Shown: positions 12,250 to 21,761 of the stretch, in pieces | Layout: each line of letters starts with the position of its first letter | Position numbering within the stretch: position 1 is the stretch's first letter | From: Lentisphaerae bacterium ADurb.Bin082 | GTDB taxonomy: Bacteria > Verrucomicrobiota > Lentisphaeria > Oligosphaerales > Oligosphaeraceae | Length of the DNA: 39,290 nucleotides | Assembly (NCBI GenBank): GCA_002070945.1 | Contig: MWEG01000079.1 | Location: 1-39,290, forward strand | Direction: 5' to 3' | The notes under the pieces: generated by a model | What the model was told of the DNA's origin: nothing | Databases searched by the model: none | Seen by the model: only the letters and a program-made list of their open reading frames with translations | Position numbers and translations under genes: made by a program

Positions 12250-15200
12250 ATGAACACCATGTTGACGTCATGCGTCCGCCGCCTGCTGCTGTCCGCTGTT
12301 TTTGTGACTGCGTCCGCCGTCTGGGCGGCTGGCGTTCCTCCAGTGCGAACGGCGGCAGACGACATGCCGCCGGAATTTCGCTATTTGGCTCGACTGGCGC
12401 AGGATGCGCCGCTGCAATGGCGCCTGCTGGCTCGGAACAGCGAGGCGCCTGAGCAGGAAAAGGCGACTCCAACCGTCAATGTAGTCAGCGAACTCTGGCA
12501 TCTGCCGCTGCGGCAAGGCCAACATGCCCTCAAGGTCGTTTTCAGTCGACCCTACCAAGCGCCGGGAAACGTGCTTCATCTTTACCTCGACACGGATTGC
12601 GACCAGGCAACCGGTCGTCAGGAGGGCGTCAAAGGCGTCGATTACATGTACACCTATTCGTGCAAGGAGCCAAGGCAGCTGACCGAATGGTGGGCTCACT
12701 GGGATAAGAATGGCGGCAACACCCAGGCGAGTTTTCTCAGCATCTGGGAGGAGCGCACCCTCTATCTTTACGTAGAGATGGACGTGCTTCAGAAGGCGTC
12801 TTCGTCGCAGTTCGAAATCAGAGCCTATACGTATAGCTGGCAGGAAAAGGACGGCCAATGGCGCCCTGAGGCCGGCCAGCACTTCGGGCCGCTCACGGTG
12901 ACGGGCGACCCGGAGCCGCCACCAGCGCCGCAACGGACGACGGCAGAGCTGTTGATGAATCCGACGTTGCAGAAGACAGGCAGTCGGGTGGTCGGGTGGA
13001 GCTTGCAGGGCACCTCGGGATATGAACGCAGGGCAACTATGACGCGGGATGACGACGAACAGGTTCTTAGGGTGGGGCCTCTGTATTCGCCCGAGGGGCT
13101 GCAGCAAGTCGTCACCCTGGCGCCGGGCCATTACCTGCTGCGGGCTCTGGCTCGAACCAATGTGTTCCAGATTCACCTGATGGCGGACCGCATGCAGATG
13201 CCGGTTCCGGTCAGCCCGAGTCTGCAATGGGTTGAGCTGCCCTTTGTCGTTCTGCGCCAGGACGGCAGGGACACCAGCCGCGTCCAGATCGCCTTCCGTT
13301 ACCAGGCTCGGCCAGCGACCGGCAATGCCTCGCGTTTGCCGGCTATGCTCTGGGTCAAGGAAGTCGAATTGCGCCGCCTGGGTGACACTGCCCTGCGAGA
13401 AGGCTGGCTGGAGACAATCCCCGTCCATCCCCGGCACCGCCTTGACCTGCTGGAGAAGAGCCCGTCCCGGAAACGGCCTGGCAAAGTCGTGTTCCAGGAC
13501 AGTTTCATCGGCACGGAAGTCTGGCTGATGACTCAAGAGGGTCAGGACGACCATTCCTACGTCGGCCATCCGGATTTCAGCGCGGACGGCAAGTATCTGC
13601 ATATTGGCGCGCGCCGGCCTCCAGCTGGCTTGTTGCGGACGGATGGCAGCGAGCGCTATCTGGACAACAAGTGGGTTGGCCTGGTCTGGCCGTTCCCCTG
13701 GATGAATGAGCATCTGCCAAAAGGCACTGAAGTGACCGATTGGATTGTCGCGTCCCGAGGAGACGCCTCGGTGGAATTGCTGAATGTGGTCACCAAGCAG
13801 CAGCAGAAGATCGAGTTTCCCGTTCGGCCGGGATGGCGTGTGGTGCATTACGCCGGTCGGAGCCAGTATGGCCTGCGCGGCCCCCGCATCGGCGGCATCA
13901 CGCATGACACGCTGGTCTGGATGTCCGAGGACGGCAAGAGCGTGGCGACCTCGACCACGTCTGGCCAGCGTTTTCAGAGCTATGCGATTCCGAGCCGTTC
14001 GTCAGCGCCGGATCAGGACCAGGTGTTTCCCGAGATGAGTTTTGTCGGCGGCAAAGGCGGCGAGAACTGGCGCGATGCCGTTGACCAAAATGACGTGCGC
14101 TATTACTTTTTCGAACTCAACCGTGACAATCTCCCTGACCACGCCACCAACCCCTATCAGATTTTCGCCTTGGCCTTGACTGGAAAGTCCAGGGGGCCAC
14201 TGCTGGTTGTCCCGCATCCAGAGGGTCCAGTTACGGAGTTTGTGACATCGCAGACTGGGCCGAAAGTGCAGCCCTCGGCCAAATGGTGGGATTACGCGGC
14301 CGGCTTTCCCTGGTCTGGCGACGACGCCCGGCTGCTCCTGGAAGACGGCACCATCGTGCACATGAGTTCCCTGGGCATGCACAGCAGCTTCCATACTGGC
14401 GGCAGCGCCAGCACCGTCAGCCTGAATGGCCTGGATGGGTCGCCCGACCGGTTTGTCGGCACTTATCGCAAGGTCGACCGGGTCAGCTGGCCGCATGAAT
14501 ACCGCCGTGACTATGGTTTTGCGGTGGTCGGCGGCTATGCTGAGCCGCCTTCGCCGATTTTGATGATTGACCTCAAGCATGAGACGATGTGGACGGCGGT
14601 CTTGACCAATTTCCATGATTATCTCAAGCGCTACAGCAGCCGCTGGAATCCAGAAGCGTATCACAAGCCGATGTTCCGTCCAGCGCCGACCTTGAGCCCT
14701 GACTTCACAAAGCTGCTGTATTTCTCCCCTATGCTGACGGGCGATGTGCCGGAGCGCAAATGGGGCGATGTGTACGTGGCCGTGGTGCGCTACCCAGAGC
14801 CGCCGCAGAATCTGCGCCTGGGCTGGGGACGTCGCCTGAGCTGGACGCCGCCAGAACACCACGCCGAAATCTGCGGCTACCGTCTTTATTATTCGACGGA
14901 AAGCGGTCGCGGCTACAGCCGGGTCAGCAACAAGCTCCTGACCGGCGTCAGCTGCCAACTGCCCGCCGGGAAGCCGGGCTTCTACGCTTTGACCAGCGTG
15001 GAGCATTCGGGTCTGGAGGGGCGTGTCTTCTCCGAGGAAGTGCAGGTCGGCGGCGTTGGGTTCTTCCGGCATTACTATGAAACCGAGGCAGGCTTGCTGC
15101 AAAAGCCGATGGTTCCGGTGTTTGACCCGACCAGCGCCAGCGGCATTTACGCAGCGGCTCTCACCGACCCGGAACACCTGATGCGCCAAGAACTGACGGA

Positions 15201-16635
15201 CGGCGCCGTGGGAAGGCTTGAAATACCGGTCAAAGTCCCGGAACGACATGGCATCCGCGTGTGGTGCCGGGTGCGCGGCATGTCCGAACTTGAACGCGCG
15301 TCGTATACACACGGATGGCCGCAAAACGACAGCGAAGCCGCAGCCGGGCATTTCACCCTGAGCGTGGACGGGAAACGGCTGGGACAAGTCGCCATAGTCG
15401 GCTCAGATTGGCGCTGGGTGGCCTTGGACGCCGGGGCGGTCAGCCTGCCGTCACGCCGCACTCAATTGGAATTGACGACGGTAGACGCCGGCGTCGCGAT
15501 CGATGTCCTGTGCCTGACCAACGACCCTGGCTTCCGTCCACTCGGCCTGGGGCGCACACCGGTTGGCGGTTTGTCAAAGCCGATCCAATTGCGGCAAGAG
15601 GAATTCACTCTGGCTGACGCGGAACGCTTCGTGTTTACCGCCGCGCAAGTGAAAATCGCTTGGCCGGCGGCGACAGCGCCGCAAGGGGTGACGCGATACC
15701 AGGTCTACCGGGGCGAGAAGGCGGACTTCCCCGTCGAGCCGGAACATCTTCTCGGCAGCACGGCTGAGTCGGTTTATTATGACTTTGATCTAACGCCAGG
15801 CACCCAGCTGTATTATCGCGTCCAAGCCATGGATGCCTGGGGCAATGTCTCGGAACCGTCGTCAGCATTGCCGGTGGTGGCCAGGGTGCCGACAGTGCGG
15901 GCGGACTTTATTTTCCAGCGCCAGCCAGACGACTCGGTCCTGGAGACTGCCATAGCGTTTGACGCCGCTGGCAGTCGCGCTGTCAGTGGCAGAATCCGCA
16001 AGTGGTGGTGGGATTTCGGCGACGGCTCGACCGGGGAGGGGGCACAAGTCAGCCATCGCTATGTGCAGCCGGGCCTGTACCAGGTCACGCTGCAAGTAGA
16101 GACCGACCAGGGCGCTGGCGGCCGCTTGACAAAGCAGGTTCAAGTCAACCCGGCCTGGGTGGAAAAGGCCCGGGCCAACGGCGGCATCTGGCTGGAAGCG
16201 GAGAAGTTCAGCCGCGAGGGCGACGGCAAGTGCCGAATCATCAGCGGCAGAGTCAATGCATCAGGAGATATTGTCAGCTACTGGGATAAGGAGCTTGGCC
16301 ACTGGCTGGAGTGGGATGTCCAGGTTGAGACAGCCGGCGAGTATGTCATCGCCTTGCGTTATGCCTCTGGCGCCGCAGAAGCCTGGCGAGACTGCCTGAT
16401 CAACGGCAAACAGCCAGGGCCTGAATGGGAAAAAATGAGACTCCCAGGCACAGGCGGATACAGCTTGCAAGCGGACAACTGGACGTGGCGGCTGTTGCCA
16501 GGAGACAAGAGCGCTGTTCGCTCCTGCCGCCTGGACGAAGGCCTCAACACGCTCAGGCTGATCAACCGAGGCGGCGGCATGGGCTTGGATGCCGTTCTCC
16601 TGGTGCCGGCTAACATGCTGAAGACGAAGCCGTGA
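12250..16635 (+). CDS. Large secreted multidomain protein (propeller-like, FN3, PKD, carbohydrate-binding)
   Basis: This 1461-residue protein has a signal peptide (RRLLLSAVFVTASAVWAAG). An N-terminal region up to about 400 is made of beta-domains. A central part (about 415-840) looks like a propeller, with SADGKYLHIGARRP and TLSPDFTKLLYFSP resembling TolB-type blades. Two fibronectin III-like domains follow at about 850-940 and 1130-1210, then a PKD domain (about 1225-1300) with WWWDFGDGST and VSHRYVQPGLYQVTL. The C-terminal domain (about 1310-1457) resembles a CBM6/CBM35 fold (WLEAEKFSREGDGKC ... LINRGGGMGLDAVLL). I see no glycosidase catalytic motif; a binding, structural or unrecognised lyase role is possible. 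The frame is open from 12181, directly after the previous stop, but the ATG at 12250 follows AGAAAGG and begins the signal peptide. Probably extracellular or periplasmic. Confidence 0.85.
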   Translation: MNTMLTSCVRRLLLSAVFVTASAVWAAGVPPVRTAADDMPPEFRYLARLAQDAPLQWRLLARNSEAPEQEKATPTVNVVSELWHLPLRQGQHALKVVFSRPYQAPGNVLHLYLDTDCDQATGRQEGVKGVDYMYTYSCKEPRQLTEWWAHWDKNGGNTQASFLSIWEERTLYLYVEMDVLQKASSSQFEIRAYTYSWQEKDGQWRPEAGQHFGPLTVTGDPEPPPAPQRTTAELLMNPTLQKTGSRVVGWSLQGTSGYERRATMTRDDDEQVLRVGPLYSPEGLQQVVTLAPGHYLLRALARTNVFQIHLMADRMQMPVPVSPSLQWVELPFVVLRQDGRDTSRVQIAFRYQARPATGNASRLPAMLWVKEVELRRLGDTALREGWLETIPVHPRHRLDLLEKSPSRKRPGKVVFQDSFIGTEVWLMTQEGQDDHSYVGHPDFSADGKYLHIGARRPPAGLLRTDGSERYLDNKWVGLVWPFPWMNEHLPKGTEVTDWIVASRGDASVELLNVVTKQQQKIEFPVRPGWRVVHYAGRSQYGLRGPRIGGITHDTLVWMSEDGKSVATSTTSGQRFQSYAIPSRSSAPDQDQVFPEMSFVGGKGGENWRDAVDQNDVRYYFFELNRDNLPDHATNPYQIFALALTGKSRGPLLVVPHPEGPVTEFVTSQTGPKVQPSAKWWDYAAGFPWSGDDARLLLEDGTIVHMSSLGMHSSFHTGGSASTVSLNGLDGSPDRFVGTYRKVDRVSWPHEYRRDYGFAVVGGYAEPPSPILMIDLKHETMWTAVLTNFHDYLKRYSSRWNPEAYHKPMFRPAPTLSPDFTKLLYFSPMLTGDVPERKWGDVYVAVVRYPEPPQNLRLGWGRRLSWTPPEHHAEICGYRLYYSTESGRGYSRVSNKLLTGVSCQLPAGKPGFYALTSVEHSGLEGRVFSEEVQVGGVGFFRHYYETEAGLLQKPMVPVFDPTSASGIYAAALTDPEHLMRQELTDGAVGRLEIPVKVPERHGIRVWCRVRGMSELERASYTHGWPQNDSEAAAGHFTLSVDGKRLGQVAIVGSDWRWVALDAGAVSLPSRRTQLELTTVDAGVAIDVLCLTNDPGFRPLGLGRTPVGGLSKPIQLRQEEFTLADAERFVFTAAQVKIAWPAATAPQGVTRYQVYRGEKADFPVEPEHLLGSTAESVYYDFDLTPGTQLYYRVQAMDAWGNVSEPSSALPVVARVPTVRADFIFQRQPDDSVLETAIAFDAAGSRAVSGRIRKWWWDFGDGSTGEGAQVSHRYVQPGLYQVTLQVETDQGAGGRLTKQVQVNPAWVEKARANGGIWLEAEKFSREGDGKCRIISGRVNASGDIVSYWDKELGHWLEWDVQVETAGEYVIALRYASGAAEAWRDCLINGKQPGPEWEKMRLPGTGGYSLQADNWTWRLLPGDKSAVRSCRLDEGLNTLRLINRGGGMGLDAVLLVPANMLKTKP

Positions 16636-16663
16636 GGCGGGCGGGGTGGAATACGTATGGCAC

Positions 16664-16806
16664 GTACCGCAAGCTCAAGCTTGAACTACGTACGGCAAGC
16701 TGAAGCTTGTACTACATGCTCCTGCATGCGAGGGAGATACGGCAAGCTGAAGCTTGTACTACATACGGCAAGCTGAAGCTTGTACTACGTACGGCAAGCT
16801 GAACTT
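16664..16806 (+). repeat. 26-base intergenic repeat, about five copies
   Basis: Units of 26 bases begin at 16691, 16738, 16764 and 16790 with TACGGCAAGCTGAAGCTTG, and a diverged copy starts near 16666. Each unit has the self-complementary core CAAGCTGAAGCTTG. An exact 26-base copy of 16681-16706 lies inverted at 30609-30634. With the following entries it fills the gene-free stretch 16636-17091, in which I see no coding sequence. Confidence 0.9.
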
Positions 16807-16876
16807 CGCGCGTTATTGTGCTGGACATGGATAATTTTCATGAAGCTCATGGAAGACAAATGCCTTGCTGCCTAGC

Positions 16877-16983
16877 GTCCACTAACGTCCACGTCCACTC
16901 TCCACTAACGTCCACGTCTGTCCACAGTCCATCGTCTACTGAAGTCCACTAACGTCCACTAACGTCCATTGTCCACTGTCCAC
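16877..16983 (+). repeat. GTCCACT-type short tandem repeats
   Basis: More than a dozen copies of GTCCA(C/T) spaced mostly 7-10 bases apart, many as GTCCACTAAC. The right-hand end of this array is shared, inverted, with 29032-29059. No reading frame or promoter is apparent. Confidence 0.85.
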
Positions 16984-17045
16984 TCAAGCGCCTTACCCGG
17001 GGTGCCTGGCTCGGCTGATTGCCGGGACTCCGAGCATCATCAATC
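16964..17045 (+). repeat. Left copy of inverted repeat flanking the branched-chain amino acid locus
   Basis: Positions 16964-16991 are an exact reverse complement of 29032-29059 (28 bases). The match continues with gaps to about 17045, for example GCCTGGCTC and ACTCCGAG, against 28982-29031. It ends about 45 bases before the leuB stop. The adjoining stretch to 17091 contains the palindrome TATCATAATGATA (17060-17072); no clear terminator for leuB is seen. Confidence 0.8.
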
Positions 17046-17091
17046 GACGACCGATTAGCTATCATAATGATATATAGCCATAACAATGACT

Positions 17092-18159
17092 TTACTTCAG
17101 TTCGGCGATGATGGCGTCAGCCATTTGCGTCGTTCCCAGCGGCTTGGTGTCGTTGTCCAGGATATCGACCGTCCGGTGGCCCTTTTCCAGGGTGCGCAGG
17201 ACGGCATTCTCGATGAGATCGGCCTCCTTGCTCATGGCAAAGGACATGCGCATCATCATGGCGATGGAGAAAATGGTCGCGATTGGGTTAGCCAGGTTTT
17301 TGCCAGCGATGTCCGGCGCCGAGCCATGAATGGGTTCGTACATGCCGCACGTGCCTTCGCCCAGCGAGGCCGAAGGCAGCAGGCCAATGGAGCCGGTCAG
17401 CTGAGATGCCTCGTCAGACAATATGTCGCCGAACATGTTGGAGGTGACGATCACATCGAATTGGCTGGGATTCCTGATCAGCTGCATGGCTGCGTTGTCA
17501 ACCAGCATGTCGGACAATTCCACGTCTGGATACTGCGAGGCCATGTTGTGGATGCGTTCGCGCCACAGGCGTGAGCTTTCCAGCACATTGGCCTTGTCAA
17601 CGCTGCACAGCTTCCGGTTTTGGCGCCTGGCCAGATCGAAGCCGACTCGGGCAATGCGGTCGATTTCCGCTTCGCTGTAGACTTCGGTGTCAAAGGCGCT
17701 GACTTGGCCATTGGCGTCAGTGCGCCGGCCGCGTTCGCCATAGTACATTCCTCCAGTCAATTCTCGGACGATGACGAAGTTGAAGCCCTTGGCAGCGGTT
17801 TCAGCGCGGAGTGGGCAGGCGTCCTTGAGGACTGGGATGAGGCGAGCAGGGCGGATATTGGCGAACAGGCCCAGCTCCTTGCGCAAGCCAAGCAGCGCGC
17901 GTTCCGGTCGCAGGTGGCCAGGCAGGCCGTCCCACTTCGGGCCGCCGACTGCGCCGAGCAGCACGCTGTCGCTCTGCCGGCAGACGGCGAGTGCCTCGTC
18001 GGTCAGGGGCACGCCGAATTCGTCAATAGACTTGCCGCCGGCGATGACATGGTTGAATTGGAAACGGCCTGGCGCCACGGCCTCGGCGACCCTGATGCTT
18101 GCGTCGATGATTTCTGGTCCGATGCCGTCGCCGGCAACGACTGCGATGTTATATGTCAT
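17092..18159 (-). CDS. leuB: 3-isopropylmalate dehydrogenase
   Basis: LeuB oxidatively decarboxylates 3-isopropylmalate with NAD+ in leucine synthesis, and can act on 3-methylmalate in the citramalate route to isoleucine. The 355 residues show the family features: N-terminal [12 protein letters not shown], the [11 protein letters not shown] loop, the substrate arginine region [14 protein letters not shown], the lysine in [10 protein letters not shown], the Mg-binding aspartates in [15 protein letters not shown], and the nucleotide-binding [15 protein letters not shown]. Length is normal for LeuB. Its ATG overlaps the leuD stop as ATGA (18156-18159), so it is translationally coupled. It is the last gene of the locus. 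Confidence 0.97.
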   Translation of the reverse strand: MTYNIAVVAGDGIGPEIIDASIRVAEAVAPGRFQFNHVIAGGKSIDEFGVPLTDEALAVCRQSDSVLLGAVGGPKWDGLPGHLRPERALLGLRKELGLFANIRPARLIPVLKDACPLRAETAAKGFNFVIVRELTGGMYYGERGRRTDANGQVSAFDTEVYSEAEIDRIARVGFDLARRQNRKLCSVDKANVLESSRLWRERIHNMASQYPDVELSDMLVDNAAMQLIRNPSQFDVIVTSNMFGDILSDEASQLTGSIGLLPSASLGEGTCGMYEPIHGSAPDIAGKNLANPIATIFSIAMMMRMSFAMSKEADLIENAVLRTLEKGHRTVDILDNDTKPLGTTQMADAIIAELK

Positions 18160-18635
18160 TGCATGGTCTCCTTGGCTTTGAACAGGCCGCCGGCCGTGAT
18201 GATCTTTTGCAGGAATTCCGGGAAGGGCGTGAAGCGGCCCTGGGTGTTGTCGCGGTGGTTGCGGATGACGCCATGGGCAAAGTCGATGTCCAGCTGGTCG
18301 CCGTCTCGGATGTCGCCGTCATATTCCACGATGGCCAGGCCAGTGTTGATGGCGTTGCGGTAGAAGATGCGAGCAAAGCTCTTGGCCACGACGCAGGCGA
18401 TGCCAGATGCCTTGATCGCAATCGGTGCGTGTTCGCGCGAGGAGCCGCAGCCGAAATTCTTGCCGGCGACAATGATGTCGCCAGGCTGGACCTTCTTGAC
18501 AAAGTCAGGGTCAAGGTCCTCCATGCAGTGCGCGGCCAGCTCCTTCGGGTCAGAAGTATTCAGGTGACGGGCCGGGATGATGACGTCAGTATCGACATTG
18601 TCGCCGTAGCGGATGACTTTTCCGGTGATTTTCAT
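18156..18635 (-). CDS. leuD: 3-isopropylmalate dehydratase small subunit
   Basis: LeuD forms with LeuC the [4Fe-4S] isomerase that converts 2-isopropylmalate to 3-isopropylmalate; with CimA present it can also act on citramalate. Visible motifs are [31 protein letters not shown] and [13 protein letters not shown]. At 159 residues it is the short form typical of LeuCD/HACN-type two-subunit isomerases. I chose the ATG at 18635: the frame runs five codons further to a TTG, but that stretch contains GGAG placed as the ribosome site for this ATG. It begins 23 bases after the leuC stop and overlaps leuB by four bases. Confidence 0.96.
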   Translation of the reverse strand: MKITGKVIRYGDNVDTDVIIPARHLNTSDPKELAAHCMEDLDPDFVKKVQPGDIIVAGKNFGCGSSREHAPIAIKASGIACVVAKSFARIFYRNAINTGLAIVEYDGDIRDGDQLDIDFAHGVIRNHRDNTQGRFTPFPEFLQKIITAGGLFKAKETMQ

Positions 18636-18658
18636 GATTTTCTTCTCCAAGATAGGGA

Positions 18659-19918
18659 TTAGATGGTGGCCGGGTCAGTGATGACGCCGGTCAAAGCGGA
18701 GGCGGCGGCGACAGCCGGGCTGGCCAGGTAGACTTCGCTTTCCGGGTGGCCCATGCGTCCGACAAAGTTCCGATTGGTGGTGGCCACGGCCCGTTCGCCC
18801 TTGGCCAGGATGCCCATATGTCCGCCCAGGCAGGGGCCGCAGGTTGGCGTTGACACGGCGCAGCCAGCGTTGATAAAGATGTCAACCAAGCCCTGGTGTA
18901 CGGCGTCGAGGTAGATTTTTTGGGTGGCTGGGATGATGATGGTTCGCACCCGCGGGTTGACTTTGCGGCCTTTGAGCAGTTCAGCGGCGACAGCCAGGTC
19001 GGACAGGCGGCCGTTCGTACACGAGCCGATGACCACCTGGTCGATGGGGATGGACGGAATCTGGTCAAAGGTCTTGGTGTTGGACGGCAGATGCGGGAAG
19101 GCGACCGTCGAGCGGATAGCGGCCAAGTCGATGTCGAACACACGTTCGTATTCGGCGCCTGAGTCAGCCGCGTGGATGACTGGCTCACGGGTGGAGTGTG
19201 CGGCGATGTACTTCAAGGTTACCTGGTCGACCGGGAAAATGCCGTTCTTGCCGCCAGCCTCGATAGCCATGTTGCAGATGCAGAGGCGGTCGTCAATAGT
19301 GAGGGAGGCGACGCCGTCGCCGCCGAATTCCATGGACTGGTACAGGGCCCCGTCCACGCCGATAAGGCCGATGATGTGCAGGATGACGTCCTTGCCGCTG
19401 ACCCATTTGGGCAGCTTGCCACGCAGGTTGAACTTGATGGCGCTGGGCGTCTTGAACCAGGCCTTGCCCGTCGCCATGCCAAAGGCCATGTCGGTCGAGC
19501 CGACGCCAGTGGAGAAGGCACCCAGAGCGCCGTAGGTGCAGGTATGGCTGTCAGCGCCGATCACCAGGTCGCCAGCCACGACCAGGCCTTTTTCAGGCAG
19601 CAGCGCGTGTTCGATGCCCATAGCACCGACATCATAGAAGTGTTCGATGCCCTTCTCGTGCGCAAAGTCGCGCACCAGCTTGGTCTGCTCAGCGGCCTTG
19701 ATGTCCTTGTTGGGCGTGAAATGGTCCATGACCAGGGCGATCTTCTGGCAGTCGAACACACAGCCGCCACCGGCCTTGCGGAATTCATTGATGGCGACCG
19801 GCGCAGTGATGTCATTGGCTAAGGCAAGATCAATCTTCGCTAAAATCAATTCCCCGGGGAGGACAGAATCGCGCTGGGCATGCGCCGCCAGAATTTTTTG
19901 CGTCATCGTCATGTTCAT
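18659..19918 (-). CDS. leuC: 3-isopropylmalate dehydratase large subunit
   Basis: The catalytic subunit of the aconitase-like isomerase, working with LeuD. The three iron-sulfur cysteines are visible in [13 protein letters not shown] and in [14 protein letters not shown]. Other family features are [39 protein letters not shown] and the N-terminal [12 protein letters not shown]. The product is 419 residues, the length of the shorter LeuC group usually paired with a short LeuD. The start is ATG 19918, preceded by AAGGAG at a good distance; an 18-codon upstream extension of the frame is not needed. leuC is separated from cimA by 271 bases holding hairpins and a possible small leader frame, so it may have its own control. 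Confidence 0.96.
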   Translation of the reverse strand: MNMTMTQKILAAHAQRDSVLPGELILAKIDLALANDITAPVAINEFRKAGGGCVFDCQKIALVMDHFTPNKDIKAAEQTKLVRDFAHEKGIEHFYDVGAMGIEHALLPEKGLVVAGDLVIGADSHTCTYGALGAFSTGVGSTDMAFGMATGKAWFKTPSAIKFNLRGKLPKWVSGKDVILHIIGLIGVDGALYQSMEFGGDGVASLTIDDRLCICNMAIEAGGKNGIFPVDQVTLKYIAAHSTREPVIHAADSGAEYERVFDIDLAAIRSTVAFPHLPSNTKTFDQIPSIPIDQVVIGSCTNGRLSDLAVAAELLKGRKVNPRVRTIIIPATQKIYLDAVHQGLVDIFINAGCAVSTPTCGPCLGGHMGILAKGERAVATTNRNFVGRMGHPESEVYLASPAVAAASALTGVITDPATI

Positions 19919-19982
19919 GGAAAAAATACTCCTTGTTGGTATTCTGGTTAATGTACAAAATCTTGTGATCAAAAGGGAAACT

Positions 19983-20001
19983 AAACACAGCGGTTGTGTT
20001 T
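19983..20001. promoter_or_regulatory. Inverted repeat upstream of leuC, possible operator
   Basis: AAACACA and TGTGTTT arms of seven bases flank a five-base spacer, 65 bases before the leuC start. It is perfect and symmetric like a dimeric regulator site, but no regulator gene is nearby and it could equally be a weak RNA hairpin. Confidence 0.35.
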
Positions 20002-20016
20002 GTCAGGCAACCGGTA

Positions 20017-20099
20017 GTGCCCCTACGGGGCACCAGTCAGGAGGGCATTTCCCCCCAGGCTAAAGCCTGGGGTTAAGCATGGTTAAGCGCCTACGGCGC
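20017..20099. repeat. Cluster of three REP-like hairpins between cimA and leuC
   Basis: Three perfect short palindromes: GTGCCCC-TAC-GGGGCAC (20017-20033), CCCCAGGC-TAAA-GCCTGGGG (20053-20072) and GCGCC-TAC-GGCGC (20087-20099). Two share a TAC loop. None is followed by a T-run on the minus strand, so they are not canonical terminators; a dispersed repeat or an mRNA processing or stability element is likelier. Confidence 0.65.
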
Positions 20100-20133
20100 A
20101 AATGCCTGCAAAAATGATTGATATGCAGCCCAT
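20083..20133 (-). CDS. Possible 16-residue Ile-rich leader peptide before leuC
   Basis: A minus-strand frame starting ATG 20133 has AAGGA at good spacing upstream and encodes MGCISIIFAGICAVGA, with four isoleucines in 16 residues. It ends inside the hairpin cluster at 20087-20099. Control of leuCDB by isoleucine would make sense because LeuCDB serves the citramalate route. However, no T-tailed terminator follows and the end of the frame is part of a repeat, so this is only a candidate. Confidence 0.25.
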   Translation of the reverse strand: MGCISIIFAGICAVGA

Positions 20134-20189
20134 GATAAAAATCCTTGAATTTTTTCGGCAAGTGAGGGCAGGTCAGGTCGTGACGGCGG

Positions 20190-21752
20190 TCACAACCCAT
20201 TCAAAATATATTCAATGGAATCGACAAGCGCCAGCCAGCTGGCCTGGATGATGTCGGTGGAGACTCCGACCGTGGTCCAGCTGCGTTCGCCATTAGTGCT
20301 TTCCATGAGCACGCGGACTTTGGCGGCAGAGCCTTTTTCCGCAGTCAAAACACGGACTTTGTAGTCGATCAGCTGGATGCGGCTAAGCTCGGGGAAGAAG
20401 ACGGCAAGGGCTTTGCGCAGGGCCAGGTCAAGGGCGTTGACAGGGCCGTTGCCAGTGGATGCCGCAGTTTCGGTTTTGCCATTGACGTCGATGATGAGGA
20501 CAGCGTAGGCGCTCATAGTCCCGTCAGGATTCGGCCATTCGCCGCTGGTCTTGTACATGTTGAGTTTGAAGTGCGGCTTGAACCGGCCGAGTACGTTCAG
20601 CACCATCATCTCAAAGCTGGCGTCAGCCGATTCGAACTGATAGCCTTCGTGTTCCATCTCCTTGAGCTTTTGGACGATGAGGGCGGTTTCGGGTGAGTCC
20701 TTGCTCAGTTCAGGGGCGATGTTCTTCACCTTGGCCAGGACAGTGGTGCGTCCCGAGACTTCGCTCATCAGGAAGCGGCGCTTGTTGCCGACTTGGGCTG
20801 GATCGACATGCTCGAAGGAATGCGAGCATTTGCAGACTCCGTCGATGTGCATGCCGCCCTTGTGGGCAAAGGCGCTTTGGCCGACGTAGGGCTTGTTCAT
20901 CGGCACTGGGACGTTGGCGATTTCCGAGATGGCGAAGACGGCTTCCGAGAGCATGCTCAAATCGCTGCTGATGCATTGATAGCCCTGCTTCAGCTGCAAG
21001 TTCGGAATGATGACGCTCAGGTCCGCGTTGCCGCAACGTTCGCCAATGCCGATGAAGGTGCCTTGCACCTGCTTGGCGCCAGCGTCAACCGCAATCATGG
21101 AGCTGGCTACGGCGCAGTCGATGTCGTTGTGGCAATGGATGCCGATGGGGAGATTCGGGAACATCGCCGTTACTTCTTGCGTGATCCGGAAGACTTCGCT
21201 GGGCAGGCAGCCGCCGTTGGTGTCGCACAGGCATAGAGAGTCAACGCCGGCCTGGGCTGCCGCCAGCAAGCTGTCAAGGGCGCAGGAGCGGTTGCTCCTG
21301 TAGCCGTCAAAGAAATGCTCCGCGTCATAGATGACTTCCTTGCCCTTGTTCTTGAAGAACTCAATGGTGTCGCGGATTAGGTTGAGGTTGTCATCGGGAG
21401 TGGTTCGCAGGATTTCGCGGATGTGCAGGTCCCAGCTCTTGCCGAAGATGACGACTACGTCCGTGTTCGCCTTCAGCAGCGACAGGACATTGTCGTCCTC
21501 CTCGGCGCGGAGATTCTTGCGGCGTGTGCTGCCAAAGGCGCAGAGTTTCGCCGTCTTCATGTTGGTCTTGGCGGCGAGGTCGAAAAACTCGAGGTCCTTG
21601 GGGTTGGAACCCGGGTTGCCGGCCTCGATGTAGTCAACCCCCATGTCGTCTAAGACGCTGATGATCTTCAGCTTGTCCGAGACAGAGAAGGAGATGCTCT
21701 CGCTCTGCGCACCGTCGCGTAGGGTGCTGTCGAGGATTTTGATTTTTTTCAT
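20190..21752 (-). CDS. cimA: (R)-citramalate synthase
   Basis: CimA condenses pyruvate and acetyl-CoA to citramalate, opening a threonine-independent route to 2-oxobutanoate and isoleucine. The 520-residue protein has the DRE-TIM catalytic domain with LDSTLRDGAQSESISFS at the N-terminus, DMGVDYIEAGNPGSNPKDLE, and the metal-binding HxH in GIHCHNDIDCAVASSM. A C-terminal LeuA-type allosteric domain (about 380-520) follows. The GNPGSNPKD segment and the overall sequence fit the CimA group (TIGR00977-like) rather than leucine-type LeuA, which is the next gene upstream. AAAGGA precedes the ATG at 21752, and the gap from the leuA stop is only nine bases, so the two are surely co-transcribed. Confidence 0.92.
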   Translation of the reverse strand: MKKIKILDSTLRDGAQSESISFSVSDKLKIISVLDDMGVDYIEAGNPGSNPKDLEFFDLAAKTNMKTAKLCAFGSTRRKNLRAEEDDNVLSLLKANTDVVVIFGKSWDLHIREILRTTPDDNLNLIRDTIEFFKNKGKEVIYDAEHFFDGYRSNRSCALDSLLAAAQAGVDSLCLCDTNGGCLPSEVFRITQEVTAMFPNLPIGIHCHNDIDCAVASSMIAVDAGAKQVQGTFIGIGERCGNADLSVIIPNLQLKQGYQCISSDLSMLSEAVFAISEIANVPVPMNKPYVGQSAFAHKGGMHIDGVCKCSHSFEHVDPAQVGNKRRFLMSEVSGRTTVLAKVKNIAPELSKDSPETALIVQKLKEMEHEGYQFESADASFEMMVLNVLGRFKPHFKLNMYKTSGEWPNPDGTMSAYAVLIIDVNGKTETAASTGNGPVNALDLALRKALAVFFPELSRIQLIDYKVRVLTAEKGSAAKVRVLMESTNGERSWTTVGVSTDIIQASWLALVDSIEYILNGL

Positions 21753-21761
21753 GGAGTCCTT

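Noticed and set aside
12181..12250. GTG start at 12181 for the large secreted protein
   Set aside because: It would add 23 polar residues before the signal peptide; the ATG at 12250 has AGAAAGG upstream and begins the signal sequence.
12268..13905. A 545-codon minus-strand frame opposite the large secreted protein
   Set aside because: The sense frame has a signal peptide and recognisable domains; the antisense frame is Arg/His/Gln-rich shadow sequence.
14002..15387. A 461-codon minus-strand frame
   Set aside because: Another antisense shadow of the same secreted protein, without motifs or a ribosome site.
16664..16983. CRISPR array
   Set aside because: The units are adjacent or only 7-26 bases apart with no unique spacers of constant length, and no cas genes are nearby.
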